From the IMG/VR virus record IMGVR_UViG_3300027741_000121, positions 1-43,813 of that record: DNA of 43,813 bases. One strand, 5' to 3'. Made by a program: the position numbers and the translations under genes. Below are positions 26,067-34,303 of this stretch, one piece after another; position 1 is the stretch's first letter; each line of letters opens with the position of its first letter. The notes beneath the pieces were generated by a model. That model was not told the DNA's origin. It made no database searches and saw only the letters and a program-made list of their open reading frames with translations. This DNA comes from a virus.

Positions 26067-26071
26067 ATATC

Positions 26072-27166
26072 ATGTCTAATATATTAACAAATAATCAAGG
26101 TATAGCAGCTAATAACGGTCCAGCTGGAGAAACTATACAGCTAAGAAGTTATCAACATGCTAGTAGGCTATTTGGGGTTGATGAAAATCTTGCCAGAATG
26201 CCTAAACTTGGTTTTTTGTATTATGTAAAGTTTAATGTAAACACTCAATCAGTATACGGTAATAATGTAAACAGTCAAATAGCCAATGTTGGGTTGTTAT
26301 GTAAAAAGATAGATTTACCAAAGTTTGAATTAAGTACTGAGACTTTAAATCAATATAATAGAAAAACTGTAATTCAAACTCAACTAAAGTATAATCCAGT
26401 AAACATTGATTTTCATGATGATAATAGTGATATCACCACTAGTTTATGGACTGATTACTATCAGTATTATTATTCGGATAGCAGGCAAACTAGTGCAGCA
26501 TTTGGCGATACCAAATTTGGTGATAAAGATTATATATATGGATTAGATTCATACCAGACAGCACCGTTCTTTGATAGTATCGATGTCTACGTACTGCATC
26601 AAAAACGATATACTAAAATAACATTGGTCAATCCAAAAATTACATCATGGAAACATGATACTTTGGACACTGAGCAAGATTCTAAAATAATGACCAACTC
26701 TATGACGATTGCATACGAAAACGTCAAATATTCAGAAGGTCAAGTTGCTGCAGGGGAACCAGACAGTGAGTTCACCACCGTGTTTTATGACCAAACCCCT
26801 AGTCCAATAACCATAGCCGCAAATAACGCCAATTCTCAAAAAAATGCATCAGGCAGGATTCCCGGAGAACAAGCATTGACCGGAAACCCACCCCCAGGTG
26901 AAACTGTTTTTACAAGAAATGCTCCCGCAGGTCCATTGCCGGGAGTTGATCCCAGAGCATTGGCAAAATATAACTTACAGCAGCAAAACCTCGGTGGTGT
27001 TTTAAGTAGAAACGCAACGACTTCCCAAAACAACCAACCCGCTTCGGCTGGTCAATTAGTCATGGCCGGTCTGGGATTAGCTAATTTACTGGGAATTAAT
27101 TTACCGCAGAATAAGAATATAAATCAAAATACCGTGGCCAGAGCGGTTAGTATACTAAAATTATAA
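26072..27166 (+). CDS. Tube-like structural protein (gp19/gp54-type fold)
   Basis: A 364-residue protein. Residues of about 45-230 have a tail-tube-like pattern: GFLYYVKFNVN, LLCKKIDLPKFEL, TLNQYNRKTVIQTQLKY, VNIDFHDDNSD, LWTDYYQYYYSD, ITLVNPKITSWKHD and MTIAYENVKYSEG. The last ~120 residues are Pro/Asn/Gln-rich and probably disordered. In T4 the tube fold recurs in gp19, gp54 and gp48, so this may be the tube initiator or a baseplate-tube adaptor. The ATG at 26072 is chosen because the promoter sits directly before it. Confidence 0.6.
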   Translation: MSNILTNNQGIAANNGPAGETIQLRSYQHASRLFGVDENLARMPKLGFLYYVKFNVNTQSVYGNNVNSQIANVGLLCKKIDLPKFELSTETLNQYNRKTVIQTQLKYNPVNIDFHDDNSDITTSLWTDYYQYYYSDSRQTSAAFGDTKFGDKDYIYGLDSYQTAPFFDSIDVYVLHQKRYTKITLVNPKITSWKHDTLDTEQDSKIMTNSMTIAYENVKYSEGQVAAGEPDSEFTTVFYDQTPSPITIAANNANSQKNASGRIPGEQALTGNPPPGETVFTRNAPAGPLPGVDPRALAKYNLQQQNLGGVLSRNATTSQNNQPASAGQLVMAGLGLANLLGINLPQNKNINQNTVARAVSILKL

Positions 27167-27168
27167 TC

Positions 27169-27549
27169 ATGAATAATTACAGCAACATACCTCCATCTAA
27201 GCCAGTAAACACAAATAGCGGCGATTATACAGTTCAAGCATTTGATGCCTATTATAGTGTTCCCTTGGAGTTGTCGGCCAGCATATTAGATGCCATGACG
27301 GGATTTTTTACCAGTCGTGGGTTTGATGAAACTGCAGCGCAATCTACCGCTGTGATATTGATCAAGCAAGCTAAAAATGATGGATATAATCCTATGCAAA
27401 TTTTAGATACATTGGCAGGATTAGATTCTTCTGAAATCTCATCATTGGTATCCGAAATTTTAAATTATAACAGATTCAAAACCAGCTTTTTGGGATATGC
27501 GATGGCATTTAGTCCCAATCAGCAAGTGCTAAGAAACGTAATTGCATGA
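27169..27549 (+). CDS. Small conserved structural/baseplate protein
   Basis: A 126-residue protein: Asn/Ser-rich N-terminus, then helices with FDAYYSVPLELSASILDAM, FTSRGFDETAAQSTAVILI and YNPMQILDTLAGLD. There is no enzyme motif. It starts 2 bases after the tube-like gene and overlaps the gp4-like gene by ATGA, so the three are translationally coupled. I recognise the type from aquatic T4-like phages but not a function. A baseplate or tail-tip part is the likeliest guess. Confidence 0.5.
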   Translation: MNNYSNIPPSKPVNTNSGDYTVQAFDAYYSVPLELSASILDAMTGFFTSRGFDETAAQSTAVILIKQAKNDGYNPMQILDTLAGLDSSEISSLVSEILNYNRFKTSFLGYAMAFSPNQQVLRNVIA

Positions 27550-27986
27550 GTATGAAATTTAGTCAGGGAATCTATACTCCCAAAAATACAGAAAAATATG
27601 TTGGAAAAAGTTTACCAAGATATAGAAGTAGCTGGGAAAACATGTTTATGCGATTTTGTGATAATAATCCCGCTATTATACAATGGTCAAGTGAAAGTAT
27701 CAGGATACCCTATCGTGATCCATTGACTGCAAAACAAACGATTTATGTGCCTGATTTTTTAATTGTCTATATAGACAAGGAAATGAAGCAACATGTGGAA
27801 ATGATTGAGATCAAACCGTCCAATCAGACAATCAGAGAACAAGTTGGCAAAAATCCATATAACCAAGCCCAGTATATTAAAAATATGGCTAAATGGGAAG
27901 CAGCACATCACTATTGCCAGCAACGAAATATCAAGTTTAGGATCATCAATGAAAGTGATTTGTTTCACAATGGTAAGAAAAAGTAA
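27546..27986 (+). CDS. 4: Head completion protein, gp4-like nuclease fold
   Basis: A 146-residue protein with the T4 gp4 (gp50/65) pattern: SQGIYTPKNTEKYVGKSLP, YRSSWENMFMRFCDNNP, IQWSSESIRIPYRDP, YVPDFLIVYID, VEMIEIKPSNQ and AKWEAAHHYCQQRNIKFRI. The E...PDF...EIKP residues form a restriction-endonuclease-like active site of TnsA type. In T4, gp4 acts when the packaged head is completed, before tail joining. It overlaps the upstream gene by four bases. Confidence 0.85.
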   Translation: MSMKFSQGIYTPKNTEKYVGKSLPRYRSSWENMFMRFCDNNPAIIQWSSESIRIPYRDPLTAKQTIYVPDFLIVYIDKEMKQHVEMIEIKPSNQTIREQVGKNPYNQAQYIKNMAKWEAAHHYCQQRNIKFRIINESDLFHNGKKK

Positions 27987-27992
27987 TAAATA
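27985..27992 (+). promoter_or_regulatory. Late promoter (AATAAATA) for the gp16-like gene
   Basis: Overlaps the stop codon of the gp4-like gene and lies 24 bases before ATG 28017. The leader of about 19 bases contains CTAGGA. Confidence 0.6.
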
Positions 27993-28016
27993 CCAATATA
28001 ATTACTAGGATATTGC

Positions 28017-28517
28017 ATGACAAAACGTCTCGAAGATTTATTAAATTTACCATCTAACCCTGAACCGGTGATTGTTCCAACACAGGAAGACTTGATCCAG
28101 TCCACTGAGCCTATTAAATTAGAACAGGCCATGGAGGAATTTGACAAAATTACCGCCGCATTGCCCAACGTCAAGGGGTTAGGGGAGATCAGTGACACAG
28201 AATTTGATGTTCTGGCCAGTAAAGCCGAACAAGCATATGATGATTTAATGGATTTGGGAATGAATGTTGATTCTAGATATGGTGCACGTATGTTTGAAGT
28301 GGCCGCCACAATGTTAAATGCCGCTATTTCAGCAAAAAAAGCCAAAATCGATAAGAAACTCAGTGTAGTTGAACTACAATTAAAGAAATTATCCATAGAT
28401 AACAAGACCAAAGAAAAAGGTGGGGCAGCCCCCGGTGACACCATGGTTGAAGGACAAGGGTATATCGTCACTGACCGCAATAGCATTATGGCAAAATTAA
28501 AAAAATTAAATAAATAA
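28017..28517 (+). CDS. 16: Small terminase subunit, gp16-like
   Basis: A 166-residue protein. The centre (AYDDLMDLGMNVDSRYGARMFEV, split here, then AATMLNAAISAKKAKIDKKLSV) matches the long helical hairpin of T4 gp16, including the SPRHMEVFATLM-type segment. The N-terminal ~45 residues are acidic and Pro-rich; the C-terminal ~40 are basic. In T4, gp16 forms rings that recognise concatemeric DNA and regulate the gp17 motor. Two genes separate it from gp17, whereas in T4 they are adjacent. The call is by pattern, length and neighbourhood. Confidence 0.72.
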   Translation: MTKRLEDLLNLPSNPEPVIVPTQEDLIQSTEPIKLEQAMEEFDKITAALPNVKGLGEISDTEFDVLASKAEQAYDDLMDLGMNVDSRYGARMFEVAATMLNAAISAKKAKIDKKLSVVELQLKKLSIDNKTKEKGGAAPGDTMVEGQGYIVTDRNSIMAKLKKLNK

Positions 28518-28520
28518 ATC

Positions 28521-29108
28521 ATGATGAAAAATTTTAAAGAATATCTCGCAGAATCAAAAAAGACCTATGACTTTAGAGTCAAGATTGCTGGAACCTTTGA
28601 GGGTGAGCAAGATTTGAAATCTTTGTTAGGTCGGTTTTCGGTGTCCAGTTTCAAGAAATTGGCTGAAACTCCTATTCAAGAACTGCCACTGGATTTCCCC
28701 CAAGTCAAGAATTGCCAAGTGCACATCTATGAAGTAAGTTTGGATTATCCTACTACTCAGCAAGAATTGACCGAATATTTGAGTGCTGGTCTTAGTGTAA
28801 ATCCTTCAATGTTGGCAGTTCGTCGTCCTGGAGAGCCCAGTGAAGAATACCAAGCAGAAACAGAGCCACGTAAAGGTGCTTTGTTGGATGACCCAACATA
28901 TAAAGAAGCGGGTGATCCACAATTTGAAGATTTTTATGGTGACAAATATAATAGTGGATTTGTCAAAGAACTCAATGATATTTTGAAGTTGCAACGTCGT
29001 GAACGTGGTGAAGAGATCCCTGATTCAGGTGCAGCAAAATATAATACTGATAGCCCTGCCAATACAGTTAGTCCATTAGAGCAGGCGCCAGACCCAAGGA
29101 AAAAATAA
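28521..29108 (+). CDS. Possible internal head protein with a capsid-targeting-like N-terminus
   Basis: A 195-residue protein starting MMKNFKEYLAESKK. This closely resembles the T4 internal-protein capsid-targeting peptide (MKTYQEFIAE), which is cut after Glu by the gp21 prohead protease; the matching site here is LAE/S. The middle has FRVKIAGTFEGEQDLKSLLGRF and VHIYEVSLDYPTTQQEL, which look like a small alpha/beta domain. The C-terminus is acidic and Pro-rich. It lies among packaging genes. The ATG at 28524 is an equally good start. The function is inferred from the N-terminal peptide and context only. Confidence 0.5.
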   Translation: MMKNFKEYLAESKKTYDFRVKIAGTFEGEQDLKSLLGRFSVSSFKKLAETPIQELPLDFPQVKNCQVHIYEVSLDYPTTQQELTEYLSAGLSVNPSMLAVRRPGEPSEEYQAETEPRKGALLDDPTYKEAGDPQFEDFYGDKYNSGFVKELNDILKLQRRERGEEIPDSGAAKYNTDSPANTVSPLEQAPDPRKK

Positions 29109-30292
29109 TGAAAATGATCGATGTATTAAAGAGATTAGCGGAATTGGATGCTAATAATCCAAATGTAGTCACGTCAACCAAAACCAACACTAATTTGAAG
29201 GAGTGTGGTCAAATGGGAATGGCACAACCACAGAACCCAGCTTCATTGACCATTAACGCTACTGCGGCAAATGGATCTGAAGTTAGTGGAATGTTGATGG
29301 ATATCATGAAGTTGGCTGGTGTACATCAAGTTGATCAATCCGAGCTAGGTACCGAACATGAACCAGTTTCAATTACCATCGAGCCTATTATTAGCGCTAC
29401 ACCAGAGATTCATGGTGAGCCAGAAATGGGCAACATGGTTGATATGATTGACCGTATTAATGATGATGAAGAATCCGAAGAAGAAACTGATGAAGGAATG
29501 TGGGATAACAGTCCAGCTGACGAAATCGACGGAACTGAAGGTTATAAAGCATTTCAAGATCATGGTGACTTAAACAAAAATCCAGCAATGGGTGGTGATG
29601 TTCCTAAAGATCATGAGCATCGTAGTCGTGTACGTAACCAGCCTACTGCTACCATGGAAGATATGGAAGCACAGTTATTTGCTGAATATCGTGAATTCGT
29701 TGCTGAAGGCAAGGTTGCAGAAAAGTGGGATGTTGATATGAAAACTCCCCCTGCCAAGAAAGGAATGTTTAAAGGTAAAACCAAAGAGCAATTAGAAAAG
29801 CAATTGGCTGCTTTGAAAAAGAAAGGACCACATAAGAAAGATAGTCCAGAATACACCAAGATGAAAGAATTGCAGTTTGCAATTCGTGCCAAGAAAAAGA
29901 CTGATAAATGGGGCAAGGTTTCTGAAGGTTTGGAGTATGACGAAGAACATGATGACGGTATGTCTGTCGATTTAGATGAAAGCAAGTGGAAATATGGGTG
30001 TGGTAAAGCCATCACAACATATGTTCCAAGGGGACATGGATATAAAGAAGTTTCTGCAGAATGTGGTAGTACTGCATATGATGGGAGTGTGAACCAATGT
30101 GATGATTGTGCAGCAAAGATTCCACAACCATCACCTCATGAAGAAGACGATTATAGCGACGACATGTATGAAACTAAAAAATCATCTAAAAAAGACGCAG
30201 AGTCTAGCAAATTAGATGGTTCTGCAGCACTATTGCCAGACAAGTTGAAAAGGCTGGCTGGACTTAAAGATACAAAGAAAGATCAGAAATAA
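29108..30292 (+). CDS. Acidic multi-module protein, possible head/scaffold component
   Basis: A 394-residue protein with a biased, probably disordered composition. Features in order: MIDVLKRLAEL; DIMKLAGVHQV; a very acidic stretch near residues 115-145; AEYREFVAEGK near residue 200, similar to a prohead-protease target; a Lys-rich helical stretch (KTKEQLEKQLAALKKKG); four Cys in two groups (YGCGK, ECGST, CDDC) that could bind zinc; and LPDKLKRLAGLKD near the end. The start overlaps the previous stop (TAATG). It is followed by an intrinsic terminator. I do not recognise a precise function. Confidence 0.5.
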   Translation: MKMIDVLKRLAELDANNPNVVTSTKTNTNLKECGQMGMAQPQNPASLTINATAANGSEVSGMLMDIMKLAGVHQVDQSELGTEHEPVSITIEPIISATPEIHGEPEMGNMVDMIDRINDDEESEEETDEGMWDNSPADEIDGTEGYKAFQDHGDLNKNPAMGGDVPKDHEHRSRVRNQPTATMEDMEAQLFAEYREFVAEGKVAEKWDVDMKTPPAKKGMFKGKTKEQLEKQLAALKKKGPHKKDSPEYTKMKELQFAIRAKKKTDKWGKVSEGLEYDEEHDDGMSVDLDESKWKYGCGKAITTYVPRGHGYKEVSAECGSTAYDGSVNQCDDCAAKIPQPSPHEEDDYSDDMYETKKSSKKDAESSKLDGSAALLPDKLKRLAGLKDTKKDQK

Positions 30293-30315
30293 TAGAAAAT
30301 TGTATTATACAAAAT

Positions 30316-30344
30316 AAAAAACCCCACACCATGTGGGGTTTTTT
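30316..30344 (+). terminator. Intrinsic terminator upstream of gp17
   Basis: AAAAAACCCCACA pairs with TGTGGGGTTTTTT across a 3-base loop, with a T-run. It lies 24 bases after the upstream stop and abuts the gp17 late promoter. Confidence 0.9.
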
Positions 30345-30345
30345 G

Positions 30346-30352
30346 TTAAATA
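30346..30352 (+). promoter_or_regulatory. Late promoter just before gp17 (TTAAATA)
   Basis: TTAAATA ends 8 bases before ATG 30361, predicting a leader of about 3 bases and no ribosome site. Confidence 0.55.
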
Positions 30353-30360
30353 ATATAACT

Positions 30361-31947
30361 ATGGGTAAATCAAAACAAGAACTGCAGCTAATCAAACCTG
30401 CGCATACCGTTAGAACATGGACTGAAGAAGATCTTCAGGATATTGCAAAGTGCCAAGATCCTGTTAAAGGACCAGCATATTTCTTAAATAACTTCTTTTA
30501 TATTCAACATCCGAAGCAGGGGAAGATCCGTTATAAACCATTTGACTATCAAAAGAAACTTTTGAACTGTTATCATACTAGTCTATACGCCGTATCCTTA
30601 CTTGGAAGACAATTAGGCAAGACGACAACTGCCGTTGGTTACCTACTTTGGTACGCCATGTTCAATGATGATTCTACCATATTGATTGCAGCACACAAAT
30701 ACACTGGTGCACAAGAAATTATGGAACGATTGCGGTTTGCGTATGAATCATGCCCGGATCATATACGTGCTGGTGTAACTGATTATAATAAACAAAGTAT
30801 TAGATTTGAAAACGGTAGCCGTATTATGGCCCAAACTACAACTGAAACTACGGGTCGTGGTATGTCATTGTCATTGATTTTCCTAGATGAGTTTGCTTAT
30901 GTTGAACCACATATTGCCACAAATTTCTGGACATCATTGAGTCCAACATTGGCCACCGGTGGTAAATGTATTATTACATCCACCCCAAATAGTGATGAAG
31001 ATCAGTTTGCACAAATTTGGAAAGAAGCGAATGATATGGTGGATGAGTATGGAAATACTACTACAATTGGTAAAAATGGATTCACACCGTTTAAGGCTAT
31101 TTGGAGTGCGCACCCGGATCGTGATGAAAAATGGGCTGCTGGTGAACGCGGAAGATTGGGCAATGAACGATTCTTGCGGGAACATGAATGTGAATTTTTG
31201 GTATTTGCCGAAACACTTATCGATTCTGTTAAATTATCTGAATTAAAACCAACAGAACCAATTATGAAATTGGGTCAATGTCGTTGGTTCAGAAGAATCC
31301 ATGCAAAATCAACTTATGTTGTGGCATTGGATCCCAGTATGGGAACTGGCGGAGATCCGGCAGCATTGCAAGTAATAGAGTTACCTAGTCTAGAACAGGT
31401 GGCAGAATGGACCAATAATACCACGCCTATACAAGGCCAAGTTAAAATATTACGTGACGTTTGCAAGTATATTGAAGAAGAATGTAAGAATAAAGATACT
31501 GTCCCTAGCATTTATTACTCTATAGAAAACAATGCTATTGGTGAAGCGGCATTGATCGCAATCAATGAAATGGGCGAGGAAAGCATACCTGGATTCTTTT
31601 TGAGCGAACCACTCAAGAAAGGGCATGCCAGAAAATTTCGCAAGGGATTTAACACCACACATAACAGTAAAATGGCAGTGTGTTCTAAGTTAAAACACTT
31701 GGTTGAAACCGATAGATTGACCATTCATAGTCAAAGTTTAATAAGTGAACTCAAATTATATATTGCCAAAGGCATAACATTTGGTGGCAAGGGCAAAACA
31801 CACGATGACTTGGTCAGTGCTTTGTTACTGGCTTTGCGCATGATTATGTTGTTACAGGATTGGGATCCAGAAATCTACGACAAGATGCGTGAGGAAACTG
31901 ATGAGGTGTTTGAACTGCCGATGCCGATCTTTATCAGTTCGATATAG
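30361..31947 (+). CDS. 17: Large terminase subunit, gp17-like
   Basis: A 528-residue packaging motor. The ATPase domain has Walker A GRQLGKTTTAVGYL near residue 81, Walker B LIFLDEFAYV near 171 and the coupling motif ITSTPNSDEDQF. The nuclease domain has VALDPSMGTGGDPAALQVI near 320, ENNAIGEAAL near 388 and THDDLVSALLLALRM near 479, supplying the RNase-H-fold acidic residues. It cuts concatemers and drives DNA into the prohead through the portal. An upstream ATG at 30331 lies inside the terminator hairpin, so the ATG at 30361 is the start. The transcript is predicted to be nearly leaderless. Confidence 0.95.
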   Translation: MGKSKQELQLIKPAHTVRTWTEEDLQDIAKCQDPVKGPAYFLNNFFYIQHPKQGKIRYKPFDYQKKLLNCYHTSLYAVSLLGRQLGKTTTAVGYLLWYAMFNDDSTILIAAHKYTGAQEIMERLRFAYESCPDHIRAGVTDYNKQSIRFENGSRIMAQTTTETTGRGMSLSLIFLDEFAYVEPHIATNFWTSLSPTLATGGKCIITSTPNSDEDQFAQIWKEANDMVDEYGNTTTIGKNGFTPFKAIWSAHPDRDEKWAAGERGRLGNERFLREHECEFLVFAETLIDSVKLSELKPTEPIMKLGQCRWFRRIHAKSTYVVALDPSMGTGGDPAALQVIELPSLEQVAEWTNNTTPIQGQVKILRDVCKYIEEECKNKDTVPSIYYSIENNAIGEAALIAINEMGEESIPGFFLSEPLKKGHARKFRKGFNTTHNSKMAVCSKLKHLVETDRLTIHSQSLISELKLYIAKGITFGGKGKTHDDLVSALLLALRMIMLLQDWDPEIYDKMREETDEVFELPMPIFISSI

Positions 31948-31954
31948 ATAAATA
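31947..31954 (+). promoter_or_regulatory. Late promoter (GATAAATA) overlapping the gp17 stop
   Basis: Ends 7 bases before ATG 31962, predicting a 2-base leader. No ribosome site lies in the spacer. A TTG at 31956 is in frame but would be cut off by this transcription start. Confidence 0.6.
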
Positions 31955-31961
31955 CTTGACT

Positions 31962-34289
31962 ATGCCAGCATTACAACTTATATCACAAGATTTATTTGAC
32001 AAAGTACGTAGCCGTTTTGAAAACCTACAGATGGGTGATTCAGAGGGCGCGGTTACTATTGATCCAGCCCAAGCCAGATTCTTTGAATTTGACTTTGTCA
32101 TGGAAAACGTTGATCTTGGGCGGGTAAGTATCAGTATCAACGACGGTGGATTAAAAGTATATTATAGTCAGGGTATTACCGAAAACAAAGACGACGATGC
32201 TAAAAGTGCTTGGTATTCATTCCTCAAAGAAATGAGAATGTTTGCCATGCGTAGATTGTTGGCATTTGATACTCGTGATATTGCAAAAAGACATTTGGAT
32301 AAAAACGATTACGCTCATTTGGTGGCTAAGACTAATAAAGAACAAGGAAATAACATGAACGAATCACGTTGGAATCACAAAAGACAATCTAGTAAAACTA
32401 GCCGTGCTGTCAGTGGAAAAACTGAAGTTATTGTGCGCCATCATGCCCCAGTGGAAGAAACTTATGCTGGAGCGCGTAGTAAACGTAAGAATATTAAAGC
32501 TATTTTCATTCAGAATCGTGATGGTGAACGTTTCAAATATCCATTTATCCATACAGCTGGTGCATTTGCCATGGCACAACACGTTGATCATGGTGGGGTT
32601 CCACATGATCCAGCCGGTAAAGCTATTATTCGTATGAGTGAAGATATTGCTAAATTATGTGAATTCCATAAGAGTGTTCAGAATACTAGTTTGCATGATA
32701 GTGATAATACTCGTGAGATTACAGAGCGCACTTCTCAGCAATTGCAACATTTGCGTAGCAAAGTAGAATCATTGGGTAAACGCCATCACTATGAGAATTG
32801 GATTGCTGAATTTAATCAATCACCACTCATGGATGAAGAAATGGGTGAGTTAGACGAAGTCACCATGGAAGAATACAAGTCTAAATTTACTGAAACCAAT
32901 TTCAAAGAAGATTTGGCACAGTATTTTCCATTGATTCATCGTATCATGCAAGAGACCAGTACTGTGGATTTGGAAGAGTATGTTGAAGAAGGACATACGG
33001 TAGTCCCAAATATTAATCGTGAACGATACACTGACCTATCTCACGAAGGATTAGAGGGTCCATTCAGATCAAAGAATGGGCACATTGTATATTATGATCC
33101 CAAAGTAGGCAAGTATTATGATCGTGATAGTGACATGTATATTAGTCATGATGACTGGGATGAAATGAATCGTGATACTTTACGTAACGACGCATTTGAA
33201 GAATTTGAAATGTGGGCAGAAGACGTAGAACAGAACAAATTAACAGACGATCAAATTGCTGAATTAAAAGAAAAATTGCCAGAATTAGAGCAAAGTGGGT
33301 GGGGCCCAGATGGATCATTTCCAGTTCCTTTTTTCCAAGAATTGGGCGTCGATAACCAAGATTTAGAAGACGATTTAAAAGATGCTTGGGACAAGCAGGG
33401 ATATCCCGATGCAAAAACTCCAGTAGATGTTTTCAAAAATTGGTTAAAAACACTTTATAAACCAGAAGAATATACTGGTGTATTGGGCGAATTGGGGATT
33501 GCTGATCAAGCACCGCAACAGCAGATGACCCAACCAGCTCCGGCACCTGCGGCTCAACAGCCAGCAGCAGAAAGCTCAGCGGGAATTGCCACAGTGCATG
33601 GTATAATGAGAGAAATGGATACTTTTCCAAATAGTGCAATGGAAAAATATGCCGAAGATGACGGCGATAACGAACATGAAGTCGCCAAAGTTGTCAAGGA
33701 TTTTGTATTAAGTCGTTATAATGCAGACAATAAAGATGTTGGTCCATTTATGGCACCTGAAAATATCATTGTTGATGCAGCAAAGCAAGCTACTGAAAAA
33801 TATGGTAATTCTGTAGATGAATATGCCAAGTCTATTGCAGAAAAGTTCATTCAAGAAAAAACCATGGAATGGCAAAAGAAACATCATAAACGTGTGGAGG
33901 AACTTGCCCCACATGGAAAACAAGGGGGAGACCACAAAATGTTTAATTTAGACGAAAGAAGTGAAGAATTTAAATCAGAAATTGAGATTGACGATTTTAA
34001 ACCATGGCCTAAGTTGCAGCGACTTATAGACGATAACATAATAGAACTTCCACAAAATGCTGAAGAGTTGGCTGTTGAATTTACTAAAATGGGCAGAGAT
34101 CCAGAGCTTGCCACTAAATTGGCTGATAAAATTTTTAGTAAAATTAAACCAAGTTCTGATATGAGTTCACATCATGGGGCAAATATTTGGGATGAACCAG
34201 AAGATACCGTTGAGCCAGACATGCCTGAATTGGACTCAGATGAAGACGATGCCGAGTTGGCAAGAATTCGGCATTTAGCTGGACGTTAA
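31962..34289 (+). CDS. Large hypothetical protein (775 aa), possible head/packaging-associated
   Basis: It sits directly behind gp17 under its own late promoter. Residues 1-110 form an alpha/beta domain (FFEFDFVMENVDLGRVSISI, split in beta strands, then KVYYSQGITEN). The middle has FKYPFIHTAGAFAMAQHVDHGG, and around residue 365 there is a small WW-like element (VYYDPKVGKYYDRDSDMY). Residues 525-545 are a Gln/Pro/Ala linker. The C-terminal third is helical and acidic, ending ELARIRHLAGR. Such large proteins occur near the terminase in aquatic T4-like phages; the function is unknown. No catalytic motif is visible. Confidence 0.55.
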   Translation: MPALQLISQDLFDKVRSRFENLQMGDSEGAVTIDPAQARFFEFDFVMENVDLGRVSISINDGGLKVYYSQGITENKDDDAKSAWYSFLKEMRMFAMRRLLAFDTRDIAKRHLDKNDYAHLVAKTNKEQGNNMNESRWNHKRQSSKTSRAVSGKTEVIVRHHAPVEETYAGARSKRKNIKAIFIQNRDGERFKYPFIHTAGAFAMAQHVDHGGVPHDPAGKAIIRMSEDIAKLCEFHKSVQNTSLHDSDNTREITERTSQQLQHLRSKVESLGKRHHYENWIAEFNQSPLMDEEMGELDEVTMEEYKSKFTETNFKEDLAQYFPLIHRIMQETSTVDLEEYVEEGHTVVPNINRERYTDLSHEGLEGPFRSKNGHIVYYDPKVGKYYDRDSDMYISHDDWDEMNRDTLRNDAFEEFEMWAEDVEQNKLTDDQIAELKEKLPELEQSGWGPDGSFPVPFFQELGVDNQDLEDDLKDAWDKQGYPDAKTPVDVFKNWLKTLYKPEEYTGVLGELGIADQAPQQQMTQPAPAPAAQQPAAESSAGIATVHGIMREMDTFPNSAMEKYAEDDGDNEHEVAKVVKDFVLSRYNADNKDVGPFMAPENIIVDAAKQATEKYGNSVDEYAKSIAEKFIQEKTMEWQKKHHKRVEELAPHGKQGGDHKMFNLDERSEEFKSEIEIDDFKPWPKLQRLIDDNIIELPQNAEELAVEFTKMGRDPELATKLADKIFSKIKPSSDMSSHHGANIWDEPEDTVEPDMPELDSDEDDAELARIRHLAGR

Positions 34290-34303
34290 TCTGATCGAAA
34301 TCA

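Noticed and set aside
26054-26071. Upstream GTG as start of the tube-like protein
   Set aside because: It lies within or before the late promoter element, upstream of the predicted transcription start.
26072-27166. Assignment as gp48 because of the identical length of 364 residues
   Set aside because: The sequence pattern does not resemble T4 gp48; it looks like a tube-fold protein, so length alone was not used.
30331-30360. Upstream ATG for gp17
   Set aside because: It lies within the terminator hairpin and promoter, with no ribosome site. The protein from 30361 is complete.
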